From JAXMEB01 sp046348545 (GTDB taxonomy: Bacteria > Pseudomonadota > Gammaproteobacteria > Berkiellales > Berkiellaceae): a stretch of DNA of 64,000 nt. The notes under the pieces were generated by a model. That model saw only the letters and a list, made by a program, of their open reading frames with translations, did no database searches and was not told the origin of the DNA. Both the position numbers and the translations under genes were made by a program. Positions 7,840-17,141 of the stretch are shown piece after piece; position 1 is the stretch's first letter; every line of letters begins with the position of its first letter. Location: the NCBI GenBank assembly GCA_046348545.1, contig JAXMEB010000004.1:310001-374000 (forward strand), written 5' to 3'.

Positions 7840-8589
7840 TCACATTGGCAGCCACAGATAAGAACAGGCTATTGCCAGCATTGAAGCATAATTACGCTTC
7901 AATTTGTCATATCTTGTTGCAATTGCTCGAAAATGTTTGAGTCGTGCAAAAATGTTTTCAACCAGATGCCTATATTTATACAAGGACCAGTCTATGTCTG
8001 CATTTCCTGTTTTTGAGTTCTTTTTCCTTGGAATCACTGGTATTGATGCTTTTTTTCGAATGAGTTCTCGAACCTGTTTACTGTCATAACCTTTATCAGC
8101 AATCGTATAATCTGCGGCGGGAAGTTTCTCAATTAATTCTGGCGCCGCTTTGCAATCATGAACTTCTCCACCAGTTAAATCAAACTCAATTGGGAAGCCA
8201 TATGCGTCAACAGCCATGTGAATTTTCGTTGTGTTTCCGCCTACAGACTTTCCAATAGCTTGATTCTCTTTACTCGCTGCACCAGCACTGTGCTGGTGAG
8301 CCCTTACAATACTGGCATCAATAAACGTCCATTCAAGATCAGGATCTTGCACCAAAGATTTAAAAATTTTAACCAACTTGTTCTTTGAAGACCAACGATT
8401 GAATTTTTGGAATATTGAATTCCAGCATCCAAATTCTGCTGGTACGTCTCGCCAAGGACAGCCTACTCGCAAACGATATAACATCGCTTCAACCATGAGG
8501 CGCAATTCGGGCTTGTCATAGATCCCTTGTTGTTGCATGATCGTCCTTAGCTTCGACCACAGTTCATCACTGAGCATGAGTCGGGCCAT
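7840..8589 (-). CDS. IS5-family transposase (copy A)
   Basis: 249 aa single-frame transposase. The N-terminal part MLSDELWSKLRTIMQ ... CPWRDVPAEFGCWNSIF is the DUF4096-type DNA-binding region. DDE residues are visible as FIDASIVRAHQ (D), ADKGYDSKQ (D) and HLVENIFARLKHFRAIATRYDK (E). It is intact and 97-98% identical by eye to the copy at 15160-15909, so transposition was recent. ATG 8589. Frameshift-fused two-ORF versions are common in IS5 relatives; here one frame is enough. Confidence 0.95.
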   Translation of the reverse strand: MARLMLSDELWSKLRTIMQQQGIYDKPELRLMVEAMLYRLRVGCPWRDVPAEFGCWNSIFQKFNRWSSKNKLVKIFKSLVQDPDLEWTFIDASIVRAHQHSAGAASKENQAIGKSVGGNTTKIHMAVDAYGFPIEFDLTGGEVHDCKAAPELIEKLPAADYTIADKGYDSKQVRELIRKKASIPVIPRKKNSKTGNADIDWSLYKYRHLVENIFARLKHFRAIATRYDKLKRNYASMLAIACSYLWLPM

Positions 8590-8754
8590 TGCAAACTCGT
8601 ATGTTATTTTAGACGAATAAATTTTACGAGTTTGCTCTCATTAATCAATGAATTGCATTCAAATCTCTGATTTAGAAATTTAACAACTGGATGCCGCGGA
8701 CAAGCCGCGGCACGTAGGCGTGGTGCGGAGCGGCGAAATGTCAACACGCCCTAG

Positions 8755-8880
8755 ATTCCGCATCAAACGCTGCGCACTTTGTGCGCTTATTGCTGTGCGG
8801 AATGACGTCATTACAAACCAACCCTGCCTTCAAAAACTCCGAACTGAGGTTGGTTAAAACCAATTTCAGTCTGGCGACCA
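8755..8880. repeat. 500-bp repeat block, second part (after IS5 copy A)
   Basis: Reverse complement of ~55030-55138, with the 'gcgcacaaagtgcgcagcg' palindromic part and the 'gagtttttgaaggcgggg' part. It completes the block split by the element at 7440-8754. Confidence 0.7.
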
Positions 8881-8890
8881 TTTAGTGTGT

Positions 8891-9018
8891 TATACCCACA
8901 ACAGATGATTTTTCGGGTAGGCGCCGAGCGTTCGAGACGCAGGAGTGTACACAAAGTACATGACTGTGGTGAGAATCGCGAAGGCAACAACCCCGAAAAT
9001 TCAGGTGTGAAGGGTATA
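8891..9018 (+). repeat. TATACCC dispersed element, copy 4
   Basis: 128-bp forward copy, same subtype as copy 2. Its right end is 9 bp from the stop codon of the 9027-11870 gene. Confidence 0.85.
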
Positions 9019-9026
9019 TTTGGTTT

Positions 9027-11870
9027 TTAAAGGGTGTTGCTTGAGCTAGGCCTAGGCGCTGATGGTTTTTCAGGGATATTGACTTTATCAGCGCTAACAC
9101 ATTTTTTAATGCATTTTTGATATAATTTTTCTCTAAACATAAGAGGTCCTTGTGTAATCGAGGCCGTCATGCCTTTATCCGTCATCATTTTGATTTGTAA
9201 GGCTAACATTTCAATCTGCTCTTTCTCTTTCGTAGAATCTATTGTTGTTTCCATACAGACGCTCTTATCATTATGGATGATTGTGAGTGCAGGTGTTTGA
9301 TCTTTGAAGATGTAATGTCGCTCTGTTTGTGCATCTTTATTACTGCTCAGAATGTCAACACGTTGAATCCGATTACTAACAGTCTCAATGTTTTGAAATT
9401 CTGATTGGCTCTCCTCAAATTGTTTTAAGGTTAGACTCCCTGTACATTCAGTGACCGTTCGTACCCCAACGGATTGGATTGACGAGGATTTGAATAGGAG
9501 TGTCTGAGAACTATTAGAATTTTGCGTATTTGTAGAGGATTGATTAGAGCCCTCGTGGCTAGTCGTAGAAGGCGTTATGAGCGTTCTCAAAATCGCCCTA
9601 AACGGATTCGAATCTTGATCCCAGCTCTTTTCCCATTTGGATGCTTTTGGATCTCGAAATGCGGCCCCCAATCGAGCCATTTCTTGTCTCTCATCAGTTG
9701 CTATAACGTACTGACCAGGACGGGTTTCCCACATTTTACGTTCTCCCACATAATCCGCAGTGGCGGCAAGGCGAATTTGATGACCGTTGTTTTCCATGGG
9801 CATCACATGATTGACAAAAAAACGATTATAATTCGTTACATCATAATAGTCGGGCAGTGTACTTTGATCATCTGAAAAATGTTCAAGCATGGCTGCTTTA
9901 ACCACTTCAACTTCGCCTTTTCGATCTAAGGCACTTTTGCAGCCGGATATACTATACCCCAATGTATCGGCAATAATTTCCTCTAAAGCACTTTTGAAAG
10001 TTTGCTTATTCCGACCACCAATCAGAGTTGATGAAAACTGACTGAAGGCGATTGTGATTCTATTGGCTAAGGTTAGATTTGAATTGTGCCCAAAATCTTG
10101 TCGTAGTGTTTTACCCGCATCCCATAATTTCCCAGGAAAATTTAAGATATACCCTCCAAATCGAAACGGCAAAGCGACCAAAAAAGTCAGTGGCCTGAAA
10201 GCAAGACCAACATAGGGTAACTCGTTCAGCCACCTACGAGCAGGCGAAAAAATTGATTCGTGGTTGAGACGTTTAAGCTCAAGAGAAGCTTGAAGGAGTA
10301 ACTTTAAATCCGTACGAGCTTGATCATTTGGATCTTCACTATTTGGATCTTCACTATTTTTGGCGTCATGGATATTGATTTTATCTAATAAATGCATCAC
10401 AGCTGTAATCGCTTTCTTTTCTGTGCTGGTGGGCCCCTTAAAACGTGGGGGGAGTGTATTAGCGCTACTAAGGTAAGCAATGGCGATGTTGAAATTTTCT
10501 TTGTCTACCACTTCTTTTTTATCCCGAACTCTTGAGAGCAAGTTTGTCGAAAAGCAAATTAATTCATTTGAATCATTTCGATCGCGAGGTGAATTATAAG
10601 CTAAATGACGATGGATATTGATGCAGTTATTGACTTCCAAGAGCTTGAATCTATATTTTCTTCCAGCTGCATTCTCTGGATCAAATGTTTGATTAAGATG
10701 TTCCTCTCTAAATTTTTGGTTGGCCGATGTTTTTTCTGTAATGAAAATGCGGTCTGCTGAATAGAAAAAAGTGGGTGCAACATAGGTCGCATGTAAAATG
10801 GGTAGCGTAATTTCCTCATTCGGCTCATATAGGCTGCTCCATTTACGCTCATAACGGGCAATCATATTCTCATATTGAGTTTCTAGGAGGCTCCGACTGG
10901 CGTCAGCGGCATGCTGGATGCGATCTTCAGTGTTGTCTTTCCCCTTGTATTGATAAGGTGTTGTAATCCCGATTCGACCAGAATGAGATTCACGATAGTC
11001 TTCTAGCTTTGGCCCAGTTGTCACCGTGATTTCATCCCAGGTATTGGCAGCATGGGGTAAATCACGAGCTGTAGAGGGGGTTGGTTTATTGCTTAACTGT
11101 TCCCAATTGTTCCCCACGAATAATCTGAACCAATTACCATGTTTTTCAATATTATATTTGAGCCAACCTTTTTTTTCATCGCTGATATGGGCTTGGGCAT
11201 CTGGATTCAGTCGTTCACTGAATTGAAGGGTTTTTTTATCAGTATCCTTGGGAATATAAGTACAAATGATATCTTCCATGGGTTCCATCATGACTAACAT
11301 ATCTGATGCTTTTTTGATGTCACTATGTGCTTTTTTGGGGTTATTGGGATCGACCAGATGGCACATTGCGCCTAAATACAGATGTGTTAATTTTGCAGCT
11401 TCTTTGTAGTATTTTAGTTTGTCTTTTTCAGTCGTTTCAGCCGCCATCGCATTCTTGAACGCTAGCATTTGTTTGGAGTACATATCAGTGATTTTTTTAA
11501 ATTGCTCGGTCTGGAGTGTGGCATTAGGCGTATGCTCAATGACAGTTAAAGCGGCGCGCCCAAATTGGAGCCCACGTTGATATAAATCGAGCGGAGAGGG
11601 TTCGGGAGGGGTTGTAAAGATGCGGATGGATTTTTGACTTTCTTTTATCTTTTTGTCATTAGAAGGTTCTGCTGAAAGTGTTGAGCCATCGGTGGTGTAA
11701 TATTTTTTGCCCTTGGTATCTTGAATGGCTTCAATTTGTTTTCTCAGAATATTTGAAAATTCAGTTGGGTTGTTTTCTAAATTGAGTACTGTAGGGGCTG
11801 GTCCCTTCGCTGGCTCATCTTCTTCGGGAATAGAAAGGATTGCAGTTGTTAACTTCTTATAATCAATCAC
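9027..11870 (-). CDS. Large orphan protein (947 aa), effector-like
   Basis: No domain family recognised. The protein is hydrophilic except for one membrane hairpin-like stretch near residues 545-580 (LAFRPLTFLVALPFRFGGYI). A short tandem duplication gives SEDPNSEDPND near residue 510, from a 15-bp DNA repeat. A Ser/Asn-rich linker (near 780-800) precedes the C-terminal ~150 residues, which end in Pro/Ser-rich KPSAPRPSSSNTL. The start used is a GTG at 11870 with a weak GAAGAG site; no better ATG is nearby. It is divergent from the ankyrin gene at 12022 (151 bp apart). Size, isolation and neighbourhood resemble Legionellales translocated proteins, but there is no direct evidence. Confidence 0.7.
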   Translation of the reverse strand: MIDYKKLTTAILSIPEEDEPAKGPAPTVLNLENNPTEFSNILRKQIEAIQDTKGKKYYTTDGSTLSAEPSNDKKIKESQKSIRIFTTPPEPSPLDLYQRGLQFGRAALTVIEHTPNATLQTEQFKKITDMYSKQMLAFKNAMAAETTEKDKLKYYKEAAKLTHLYLGAMCHLVDPNNPKKAHSDIKKASDMLVMMEPMEDIICTYIPKDTDKKTLQFSERLNPDAQAHISDEKKGWLKYNIEKHGNWFRLFVGNNWEQLSNKPTPSTARDLPHAANTWDEITVTTGPKLEDYRESHSGRIGITTPYQYKGKDNTEDRIQHAADASRSLLETQYENMIARYERKWSSLYEPNEEITLPILHATYVAPTFFYSADRIFITEKTSANQKFREEHLNQTFDPENAAGRKYRFKLLEVNNCINIHRHLAYNSPRDRNDSNELICFSTNLLSRVRDKKEVVDKENFNIAIAYLSSANTLPPRFKGPTSTEKKAITAVMHLLDKINIHDAKNSEDPNSEDPNDQARTDLKLLLQASLELKRLNHESIFSPARRWLNELPYVGLAFRPLTFLVALPFRFGGYILNFPGKLWDAGKTLRQDFGHNSNLTLANRITIAFSQFSSTLIGGRNKQTFKSALEEIIADTLGYSISGCKSALDRKGEVEVVKAAMLEHFSDDQSTLPDYYDVTNYNRFFVNHVMPMENNGHQIRLAATADYVGERKMWETRPGQYVIATDERQEMARLGAAFRDPKASKWEKSWDQDSNPFRAILRTLITPSTTSHEGSNQSSTNTQNSNSSQTLLFKSSSIQSVGVRTVTECTGSLTLKQFEESQSEFQNIETVSNRIQRVDILSSNKDAQTERHYIFKDQTPALTIIHNDKSVCMETTIDSTKEKEQIEMLALQIKMMTDKGMTASITQGPLMFREKLYQKCIKKCVSADKVNIPEKPSAPRPSSSNTL

Positions 11871-12021
11871 TCGAAGGACTCTTCAAGATTATTTACACCT
11901 TAGAGTGACCTATTATGGGGTTAGTTCCTGAGTTCTAACTTAAATGCCTTGAAGCCAGGTTGAATGCTCAGGTAAGCTGCTGTCTTCATTTTGAGTGGAT
12001 GTTTGATGAAGGAGTCCAAAA

Positions 12022-14667
12022 ATGGCGAGTGCACTGTATGAAGCTGCAATCAGTGGCAATATTCCTGAAATGGAACGGTTATTGGTGATTGAAAACGTTG
12101 ATATCAACGGATGGGGAACCTTAGGTTATTTTGGTGATACTGCACTTCATGGTGCTGCGAGCTATGGACAAGTTGATGCTCTCCGATTCCTTTTGGCGCA
12201 TGGTGCGGATTATCATAAAGCCAATTGGTGGGGCTGGATGAGTTGGGGTTCCACACCTTGGGATGCAGCAAGAGATTATCAGCATGCAGATGCATTGCAT
12301 ACTTTGATTCAATTTGGCGCAGTGGGTCCACTTCAATCTGCTGAAGCCACTCAAGTCTGGCTAGAAGCCGCCAGGCAGAATGATAAAACGGCTATGGATA
12401 AACTTTCGGACGGTCCTTGGCATGTGGATGTGAATGCGACCTTCTCAGAGACGGCACTCCATGTGGCTGCCCGTCAAGGCTATCTTGATTTGGCAGAATA
12501 TCTTGTGACCCGTGGTGCGAATTTAGATGCTAGAGATGCAACCGGACGAACGCCTTTACAGGTTGCAGCCGCTTTTGGCCATAAAGGGATGGTAAGTTAC
12601 CTGAATGGCTTGGGCGCGGATTTAAATGCCTTAAATGACAAAGGTAATAGTGCTCTTCATGAAGCGGTGCTTTCTAGTGATACCGAGATGTTGAATATCC
12701 TACTTGAGGAGGGGGCTGAGATTAATCAATACAATGCTCAGCATCAAACTGCCTTGATGCTCGCGGTGTTGAATCAGCAAACGCACCTGATTACAACGCT
12801 GTATCAAGCAGGTGCTGATTTGGAAGCTAGAAATGAGGTAGGGAATACCGTTTTGAGCCTCAGTATCGCAAAGCAAGATATTGCCAGTGTTAAGACATTG
12901 TTGGGATTGGGGGCCAATATTAATACCGTGAATATCGACGGTCAAACACCGCTTCATATCGCTGCTAAATTAGGCAGTTGGGTTTTGGCTGAATTTATCA
13001 TTCATGAACACGGTTTCGTTGATGCAGCAGATAACAGAGGGCTGACGCCTCTGCATTATGCGGCTGAAAGTGGGCATGGCGCAGTGATTCAAGTTTTATT
13101 GAATAATTTCTCAAAAGTGAATTTGCCCGATCAAGTCGGCAAAACAGCACTACATTACGCCATGTTAAAAGGTTCCACCATGATAGCGCATCAATTGTTA
13201 CAAGCGGGTGCGATTGTGGATTTCCGAGATAATAAAGGTAAGACACCGCTTCAAATTGCTGCTAAGTTAGGTGCTTGTGATTTGGTAGAACTATTATTAT
13301 CGCAGTATCACGCTAATGTTCATTTACAAGATCATAAAGGTCGTACTGCGTTGTTTGATGCGGCAGCCAGTGGTCATCCCACTATCGTTGAGGCCCTGTT
13401 ACGCTATGGTGCTCGCTTTGATACCGTTGATATTGAAGGGCGACAACCGATGACGGTAGCAGCTTATGAGGGACATTCAAAAGTACTTAATATCCTGGCG
13501 CGCTGGGGTGCGAGCTTGAATGATGCTGATCGGGAAGGTAAAACCCCACTCATGATAGCAGTCGATCAGAAACATCCTGATGCGGTGACGCAGCTTCTAA
13601 AATTAGGTGCTGCGATTGATCGTGTTGATCATAAAGGCCACAGCGCTATTCACATTGCCTTGAATAGTGGTCATGAGACAATTTTAAGTATCTTATTGAA
13701 ATATGGCGCAACCGGCGATGTTCAAGATCAATTAGGGCATGATGCGGTGTACGCCATGGCCAAGTCAGGTCAAGCAGATTTGGTAAAATTACTCATTGAA
13801 AGCGGTGGAAAAATCAATAAAGTTGATAATTTAGAAGATTACACCCCTTTGCAGATTGCTGCTAAACGTGGACACCTTGAAACGGTTAAAGTATTAGTGA
13901 AGAATGAGGCAATAATCGATCTCTCGACTGCCTATGGCGAATCACCCCTTATTTTAGCGGCAAAGCAAGGACATACTGATGTGGTGAAATATTTGCTGGA
14001 GACCGGTGCATCTCATCAACTAGCAGACCATTTTGGTCATGACGCATTATACGAAGCATATATTCACGGATATTCAGATACGACCAAATTGCTGCTTGAT
14101 AAAGGGGCGAATCCAAATATTTACGTGAATGGCGTGTCGCTCCTCACGGATGCTGCACAATCAGGTAGTTTGAAAAAAGTTGCCATGTTGGTTGAACATC
14201 ATGCCGAGATCAATGTCTTAGATGATTCAGGCCGTACACCATTAAGTCGTGCGGTCGATATTGGGCGAGCAGATATTGCTAAATATCTTTTAGAACATGG
14301 GGCTAATCCTAATTCTGCTGAAAAGCATAATGGTATGAGTCCTTTGCATGTAGCCGTTGAAAATCAATCACTCGAATTGGTGAAGCTGTTACTGGATTAT
14401 CATGCGAATCCTTATCTTCCTAATCTCTATGGTCAAACGCCATGGCAGAAAGCAGAGTGTATTAGCAATCTAAGCATACTAAAACAATTCGATGCTCATG
14501 CTGTGCAATTCGGGCAAACCATTGAGGCTTTTCCTATAGAGATGAGCCATGTACTGGATATGAGCGGGGCACCTTATCCGATGCCATATCATATTGAACC
14601 TATAAATCACACGCCGCCACCGGCATACAACCCTGAGATTGCGCCGGTTGTTGGAATGTGGGATTAA
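12022..14667 (+). CDS. Ankyrin-repeat protein (881 aa) with C-terminal PPAY motif
   Basis: Almost the entire protein is ~24 tandem ankyrin repeats (G-x-T-P/A-L-H-x-A-A-x-x-G-H, then L-L-x-x-G-A-x-x-N), from residue ~25 to ~830, e.g. GRTPLQVAAAFGHKGM and GKTPLQIAAKLGACDL. Repeat 2 is Trp-rich (WWGWMSWGSTPWD). The last ~50 residues are not repeats and are Pro-rich, including HTPPPAYNPE, which fits the PPxY ligand of eukaryotic WW domains. No signal peptide or membrane segment. Ankyrin repeats mediate protein binding and are common in host-directed proteins of intracellular bacteria; secretion is inference. ATG 12022 follows a GGAG site. A solo repeat end follows the stop. Confidence 0.93.
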   Translation: MASALYEAAISGNIPEMERLLVIENVDINGWGTLGYFGDTALHGAASYGQVDALRFLLAHGADYHKANWWGWMSWGSTPWDAARDYQHADALHTLIQFGAVGPLQSAEATQVWLEAARQNDKTAMDKLSDGPWHVDVNATFSETALHVAARQGYLDLAEYLVTRGANLDARDATGRTPLQVAAAFGHKGMVSYLNGLGADLNALNDKGNSALHEAVLSSDTEMLNILLEEGAEINQYNAQHQTALMLAVLNQQTHLITTLYQAGADLEARNEVGNTVLSLSIAKQDIASVKTLLGLGANINTVNIDGQTPLHIAAKLGSWVLAEFIIHEHGFVDAADNRGLTPLHYAAESGHGAVIQVLLNNFSKVNLPDQVGKTALHYAMLKGSTMIAHQLLQAGAIVDFRDNKGKTPLQIAAKLGACDLVELLLSQYHANVHLQDHKGRTALFDAAASGHPTIVEALLRYGARFDTVDIEGRQPMTVAAYEGHSKVLNILARWGASLNDADREGKTPLMIAVDQKHPDAVTQLLKLGAAIDRVDHKGHSAIHIALNSGHETILSILLKYGATGDVQDQLGHDAVYAMAKSGQADLVKLLIESGGKINKVDNLEDYTPLQIAAKRGHLETVKVLVKNEAIIDLSTAYGESPLILAAKQGHTDVVKYLLETGASHQLADHFGHDALYEAYIHGYSDTTKLLLDKGANPNIYVNGVSLLTDAAQSGSLKKVAMLVEHHAEINVLDDSGRTPLSRAVDIGRADIAKYLLEHGANPNSAEKHNGMSPLHVAVENQSLELVKLLLDYHANPYLPNLYGQTPWQKAECISNLSILKQFDAHAVQFGQTIEAFPIEMSHVLDMSGAPYPMPYHIEPINHTPPPAYNPEIAPVVGMWD

Positions 14668-14669
14668 GT

Positions 14670-14732
14670 AGGGCCTGTTCACATTTGGTTGCCCATCTTT
14701 TTGGCTACGTGCCGCGGCAGGTCTGCGGCATC
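14670..14732. repeat. Degraded solo IS5-type inverted repeat
   Basis: TAGGGCCTGTTCACATTTGG ... ACGTGCCGCGGCAGGTCTGC-GGCATCC matches the 64-bp TIR of the elements at 7440 and 14763 with many substitutions. No transposase is attached. It abuts the remaining signal-peptide codons of the broken peptidase gene, so it probably removed the original start codon. Confidence 0.6.
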
Positions 14733-14830
14733 CATTTCAATCTATTAAAATTTTGCCTTTTCTTAGGGCGTGTTGACATTTCGCCGCTCGGCACCACGCC
14801 TACGTGCCGCGGCTTGTCCGCGGCATCCAG

Positions 14831-15121
14831 TTACGAGCAGATTTCTTGATATAGATCACACCAGGTTGGGTTAAATTCTTCAATTAAATTCAACTTCCAC
14901 TGTCTACACCAATTTTTAAAACGTTTTTCCCGTCTGGCGGCCTCTAAGTACAATTCGTGTATTTCATAATAAACAAGCTGATTTACGTTATATTTTTCCG
15001 TAAAACCACGAATTACCTTATTTTTATGCTCCCAAACCCTTTTTACAAGATCTGTTGTAGAGCCCACATAAAGCGTTCCGTTTCGCTGGCTTGATAAGAT
15101 ATAAACATAATATGACTTCAT
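14831..15121 (-). CDS. GIY-YIG nuclease carried by IS5 copy B
   Basis: 96 aa, nearly the same as the 7511-7801 product, with substitutions such as C36R, A55I and V60L by eye. The GIY-YIG core (YYVYILSS / LYVGSTTDLVKRVWEHK) is unchanged. It is inside the inverted repeats, 38 bp downstream of the transposase gene. Conservation of the core while other residues drift suggests it is still under some selection, but two copies are too few to prove it. Confidence 0.88.
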   Translation of the reverse strand: MKSYYVYILSSQRNGTLYVGSTTDLVKRVWEHKNKVIRGFTEKYNVNQLVYYEIHELYLEAARREKRFKNWCRQWKLNLIEEFNPTWCDLYQEICS

Positions 15122-15159
15122 AAAATTTACTTATCCATACTGTCTTTTGAACAATATTA

Positions 15160-15909
15160 TCACATTGGCAGCCACAGATAAGAACATGCTATTGCCAGCA
15201 TTGAAGCATAATTACGCTTCAATTTGTCATATCTTGTTGCAATTGCTCTAAAATGTTTGAGTCGTGCAAAAACATTTTCAACCAGATGCCTATATTTATA
15301 CAAGGACCAGTCTATGTCTGCATTTCCTGTTTTTGAATTTTTTTTCCTTGGAATCACTGGTGTTGATGCTTTTTTTCGAATGAGTTCTCGAACCTCTTCA
15401 CTGTCATAACCTTTATCAGCAACCGTATAATCTGAGGTGGGAAGTTTCTCAATTAATTCTGGCGCCGCTTTGCAATCATGAACTTCTCCACCAGTTAAAT
15501 CAAACTCAATTGGGAAGCCATATGCGTCAACGACCATGTGAATTTTCGTTGTGTTTCCGCCTACAGATTTTCCAATAGCTTGATTCTCTTTACTCGCTGC
15601 ACCAGCACTGTGCTGATGAGCCCTTATAATACTGGCATCAATAAACGTCCATTCAAGATCAGGATCTTGCACCAGAGATTTAAAAATTTTAACCAATTTG
15701 TTCTTTGAAGACCAACGATTGAATTTTTGGAATATTGAATTCCAGCATCCAAATTCTGCTGGTAAGTCTCGCCAAGGACAGCCTACTCGCAAACGATATA
15801 ACATCGCTTCAACCATGAGGCGCAATTCGGGCTTGTCATAGATCCCTTGTTGTTGCATGATCGTCCTTAGCTTCGACCACAGCTCATCACTGAGCATGAG
15901 TCGGGCCAT
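15160..15909 (-). CDS. IS5-family transposase (copy B)
   Basis: 249 aa, full length, with the same DDE residues as copy A (FIDASIIRAHQ, ADKGYDSEE, HLVENVFARLKHFRAIATRYDK). About a dozen silent or conservative differences separate it from copy A, so the two did not arise from a very recent single event. Both copies look functional. Confidence 0.95.
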   Translation of the reverse strand: MARLMLSDELWSKLRTIMQQQGIYDKPELRLMVEAMLYRLRVGCPWRDLPAEFGCWNSIFQKFNRWSSKNKLVKIFKSLVQDPDLEWTFIDASIIRAHQHSAGAASKENQAIGKSVGGNTTKIHMVVDAYGFPIEFDLTGGEVHDCKAAPELIEKLPTSDYTVADKGYDSEEVRELIRKKASTPVIPRKKNSKTGNADIDWSLYKYRHLVENVFARLKHFRAIATRYDKLKRNYASMLAIACSYLWLPM

Positions 15910-17074
15910 TGCAAACTCGTATGTTATTTTAGACGAATAAATTTTACGAGTTTGCTCTCATTAATCAATGAGTTGCATTCAAATCTCTGATTTAGAAATT
16001 TAACAACTGGATGCCGCGGACAAGCCGCGGCACGTAGGCGTGGTGCGGAGCGGCGAAATGTCAACACGCCCTAGTATTATGCAATCCTTGTTATGGTAAA
16101 CAAGCAGATTTAGAGTACGCTGTTTCACATAGAGTCGATCAAAATGGTGCTCATTATCTCGAGGTCGCTCTTAATATCAATCGTTCATATTTATCCAAAT
16201 TTTGCAGTAAAAAGTTATTGGCTCTTCAATTTCCAGCTAATTGGTCTTCAGCTAAAAATCTAATTACCAATATTAAAAATATTCACTCTAAAAATAGTGA
16301 AATCAAAATTATGTCTGGAGACACGCTTAGCCAAAAAATAATTTCTATTCCAGATTCAATTGAGAGTTTTAATATAACCTACGATGTATATGCGGCAGAA
16401 GAAATTACATTATTTCAGCCGATGATTACTCATGACTTTTTTCATTTTATTGGCCATACTGCCTTTGCATACCCCCTATGCGTAGATACATCCAAAATGC
16501 TAGATGTACGGTTGAAATGGGAAAATTTTACAGAGAGTAGCGCCAGCCAGGGGGGGTATACAAAAAGCATGTATTAAAAATCAATGGAAATGATATCTTT
16601 ATCTTATCTCAAAATGTATCATCGGAAAATGAGAATTTCTTCAATGATATTATAGAAAAAACGATCTTGTTCCAACGCAAATTTTGGTCAGATTATCAGT
16701 TCGATCATTATTTAATTGTGCTGATTTCAAATAGTGGGGTGCCTGTCACTTTTTGGTCAGTGCGTTTCATTGACTCAAAAAAATATCAAGCCAGAAGATT
16801 ATGGCATCAATCTTAAAGAATCGTTATTTTCTGGAAGAATTATTGGTTTAAAGAGAAATAGCGTTGCATATCGAAAAGGCTTGCGTAATGATCAAACAAT
16901 TATCAACTATAAATTTCAAAATGATGACAATCAACAATTAGATCTTGAGATCTTAGCTGGCGAAACAGTAAAGCGCTACAGTTTAATTCGACTAGGGAAA
17001 TCTATCACAATCCCTCAATATGAATTTGACCATGAAAAATATAAACAAGACCCAATGCTTTGCAACTTAGAGAC

Positions 17075-17109
17075 GCCCTTCGGGCACCTTCTCCCAGATT
17101 GGGAGAAGG
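17075..17109. terminator. Double hairpin (REP-like) between convergent genes
   Basis: GCCC-TTC-GGGC (17075-17085) is followed by a perfect palindrome, CCTTCTCCCA-GAT-TGGGAGAAGG (17087-17109). A longer-looped relative is at 61965-62020. Placed between the broken peptidase and the minus-strand acidic protein gene, it may terminate transcription or be a dispersed REP. Confidence 0.6.
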
Positions 17110-17141
17110 ATTAAAAACCTACTGCTGAGGCGAAGAATATA

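Larger units (their letters stand above)
7440..8754 (-). mobile_element. IS5-family element copy A carrying a GIY-YIG gene
   Basis: 64-bp terminal inverted repeats at 7444-7507 and 8687-8750 (outer end GGCGTGTTGACATTTCGCCG) match base for base. Each TIR contains an internal CCGCGG-CTTGT-CCGCGG hairpin. The element is flanked by CTAG on both sides, the 4-bp target duplication typical of IS5 relatives. Between the TIRs are a DDE transposase gene and a GIY-YIG gene, both on the minus strand. It is inserted in a repeat block whose empty version exists at ~55137. Confidence 0.93.
14763..16074 (-). mobile_element. IS5-family element copy B carrying a GIY-YIG gene
   Basis: Second copy of the element at 7440-8754: 64-bp TIRs at 14767-14830 and 16007-16070 with one difference (CTCG for CTCC), same gene order. 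Flanks are TTAG (left) and CTAG (right), consistent with a YTAR target and one later transition. The joined flanks restore an open signal-peptide frame, so the insertion broke the peptidase gene. Confidence 0.92.
14733..17114 (+). pseudogene. Broken M61-like peptidase (signal peptide split by IS5 copy B)
   Basis: Before the IS (14733-14766) the frame reads HFNLLKFCLFL. After it (16075 on) it continues VLCNPCYGKQADLEYAVSH, together a signal peptide with the mature N-terminus. The frame then gives HYLEVALNI ... FNITYDVYAAEEITLF, resembling the N-domain of M61 glycyl-aminopeptidases. A run of seven G at 16550-16556 causes a frameshift. A third frame (16734-17114) holds a PDZ-like segment (GRIIGLKRNSVAYRKGLRNDQ). 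The catalytic HEXXH region is missing, so at least one deletion occurred. The start codon is also lost. Family assignment is moderate. Confidence 0.55.
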
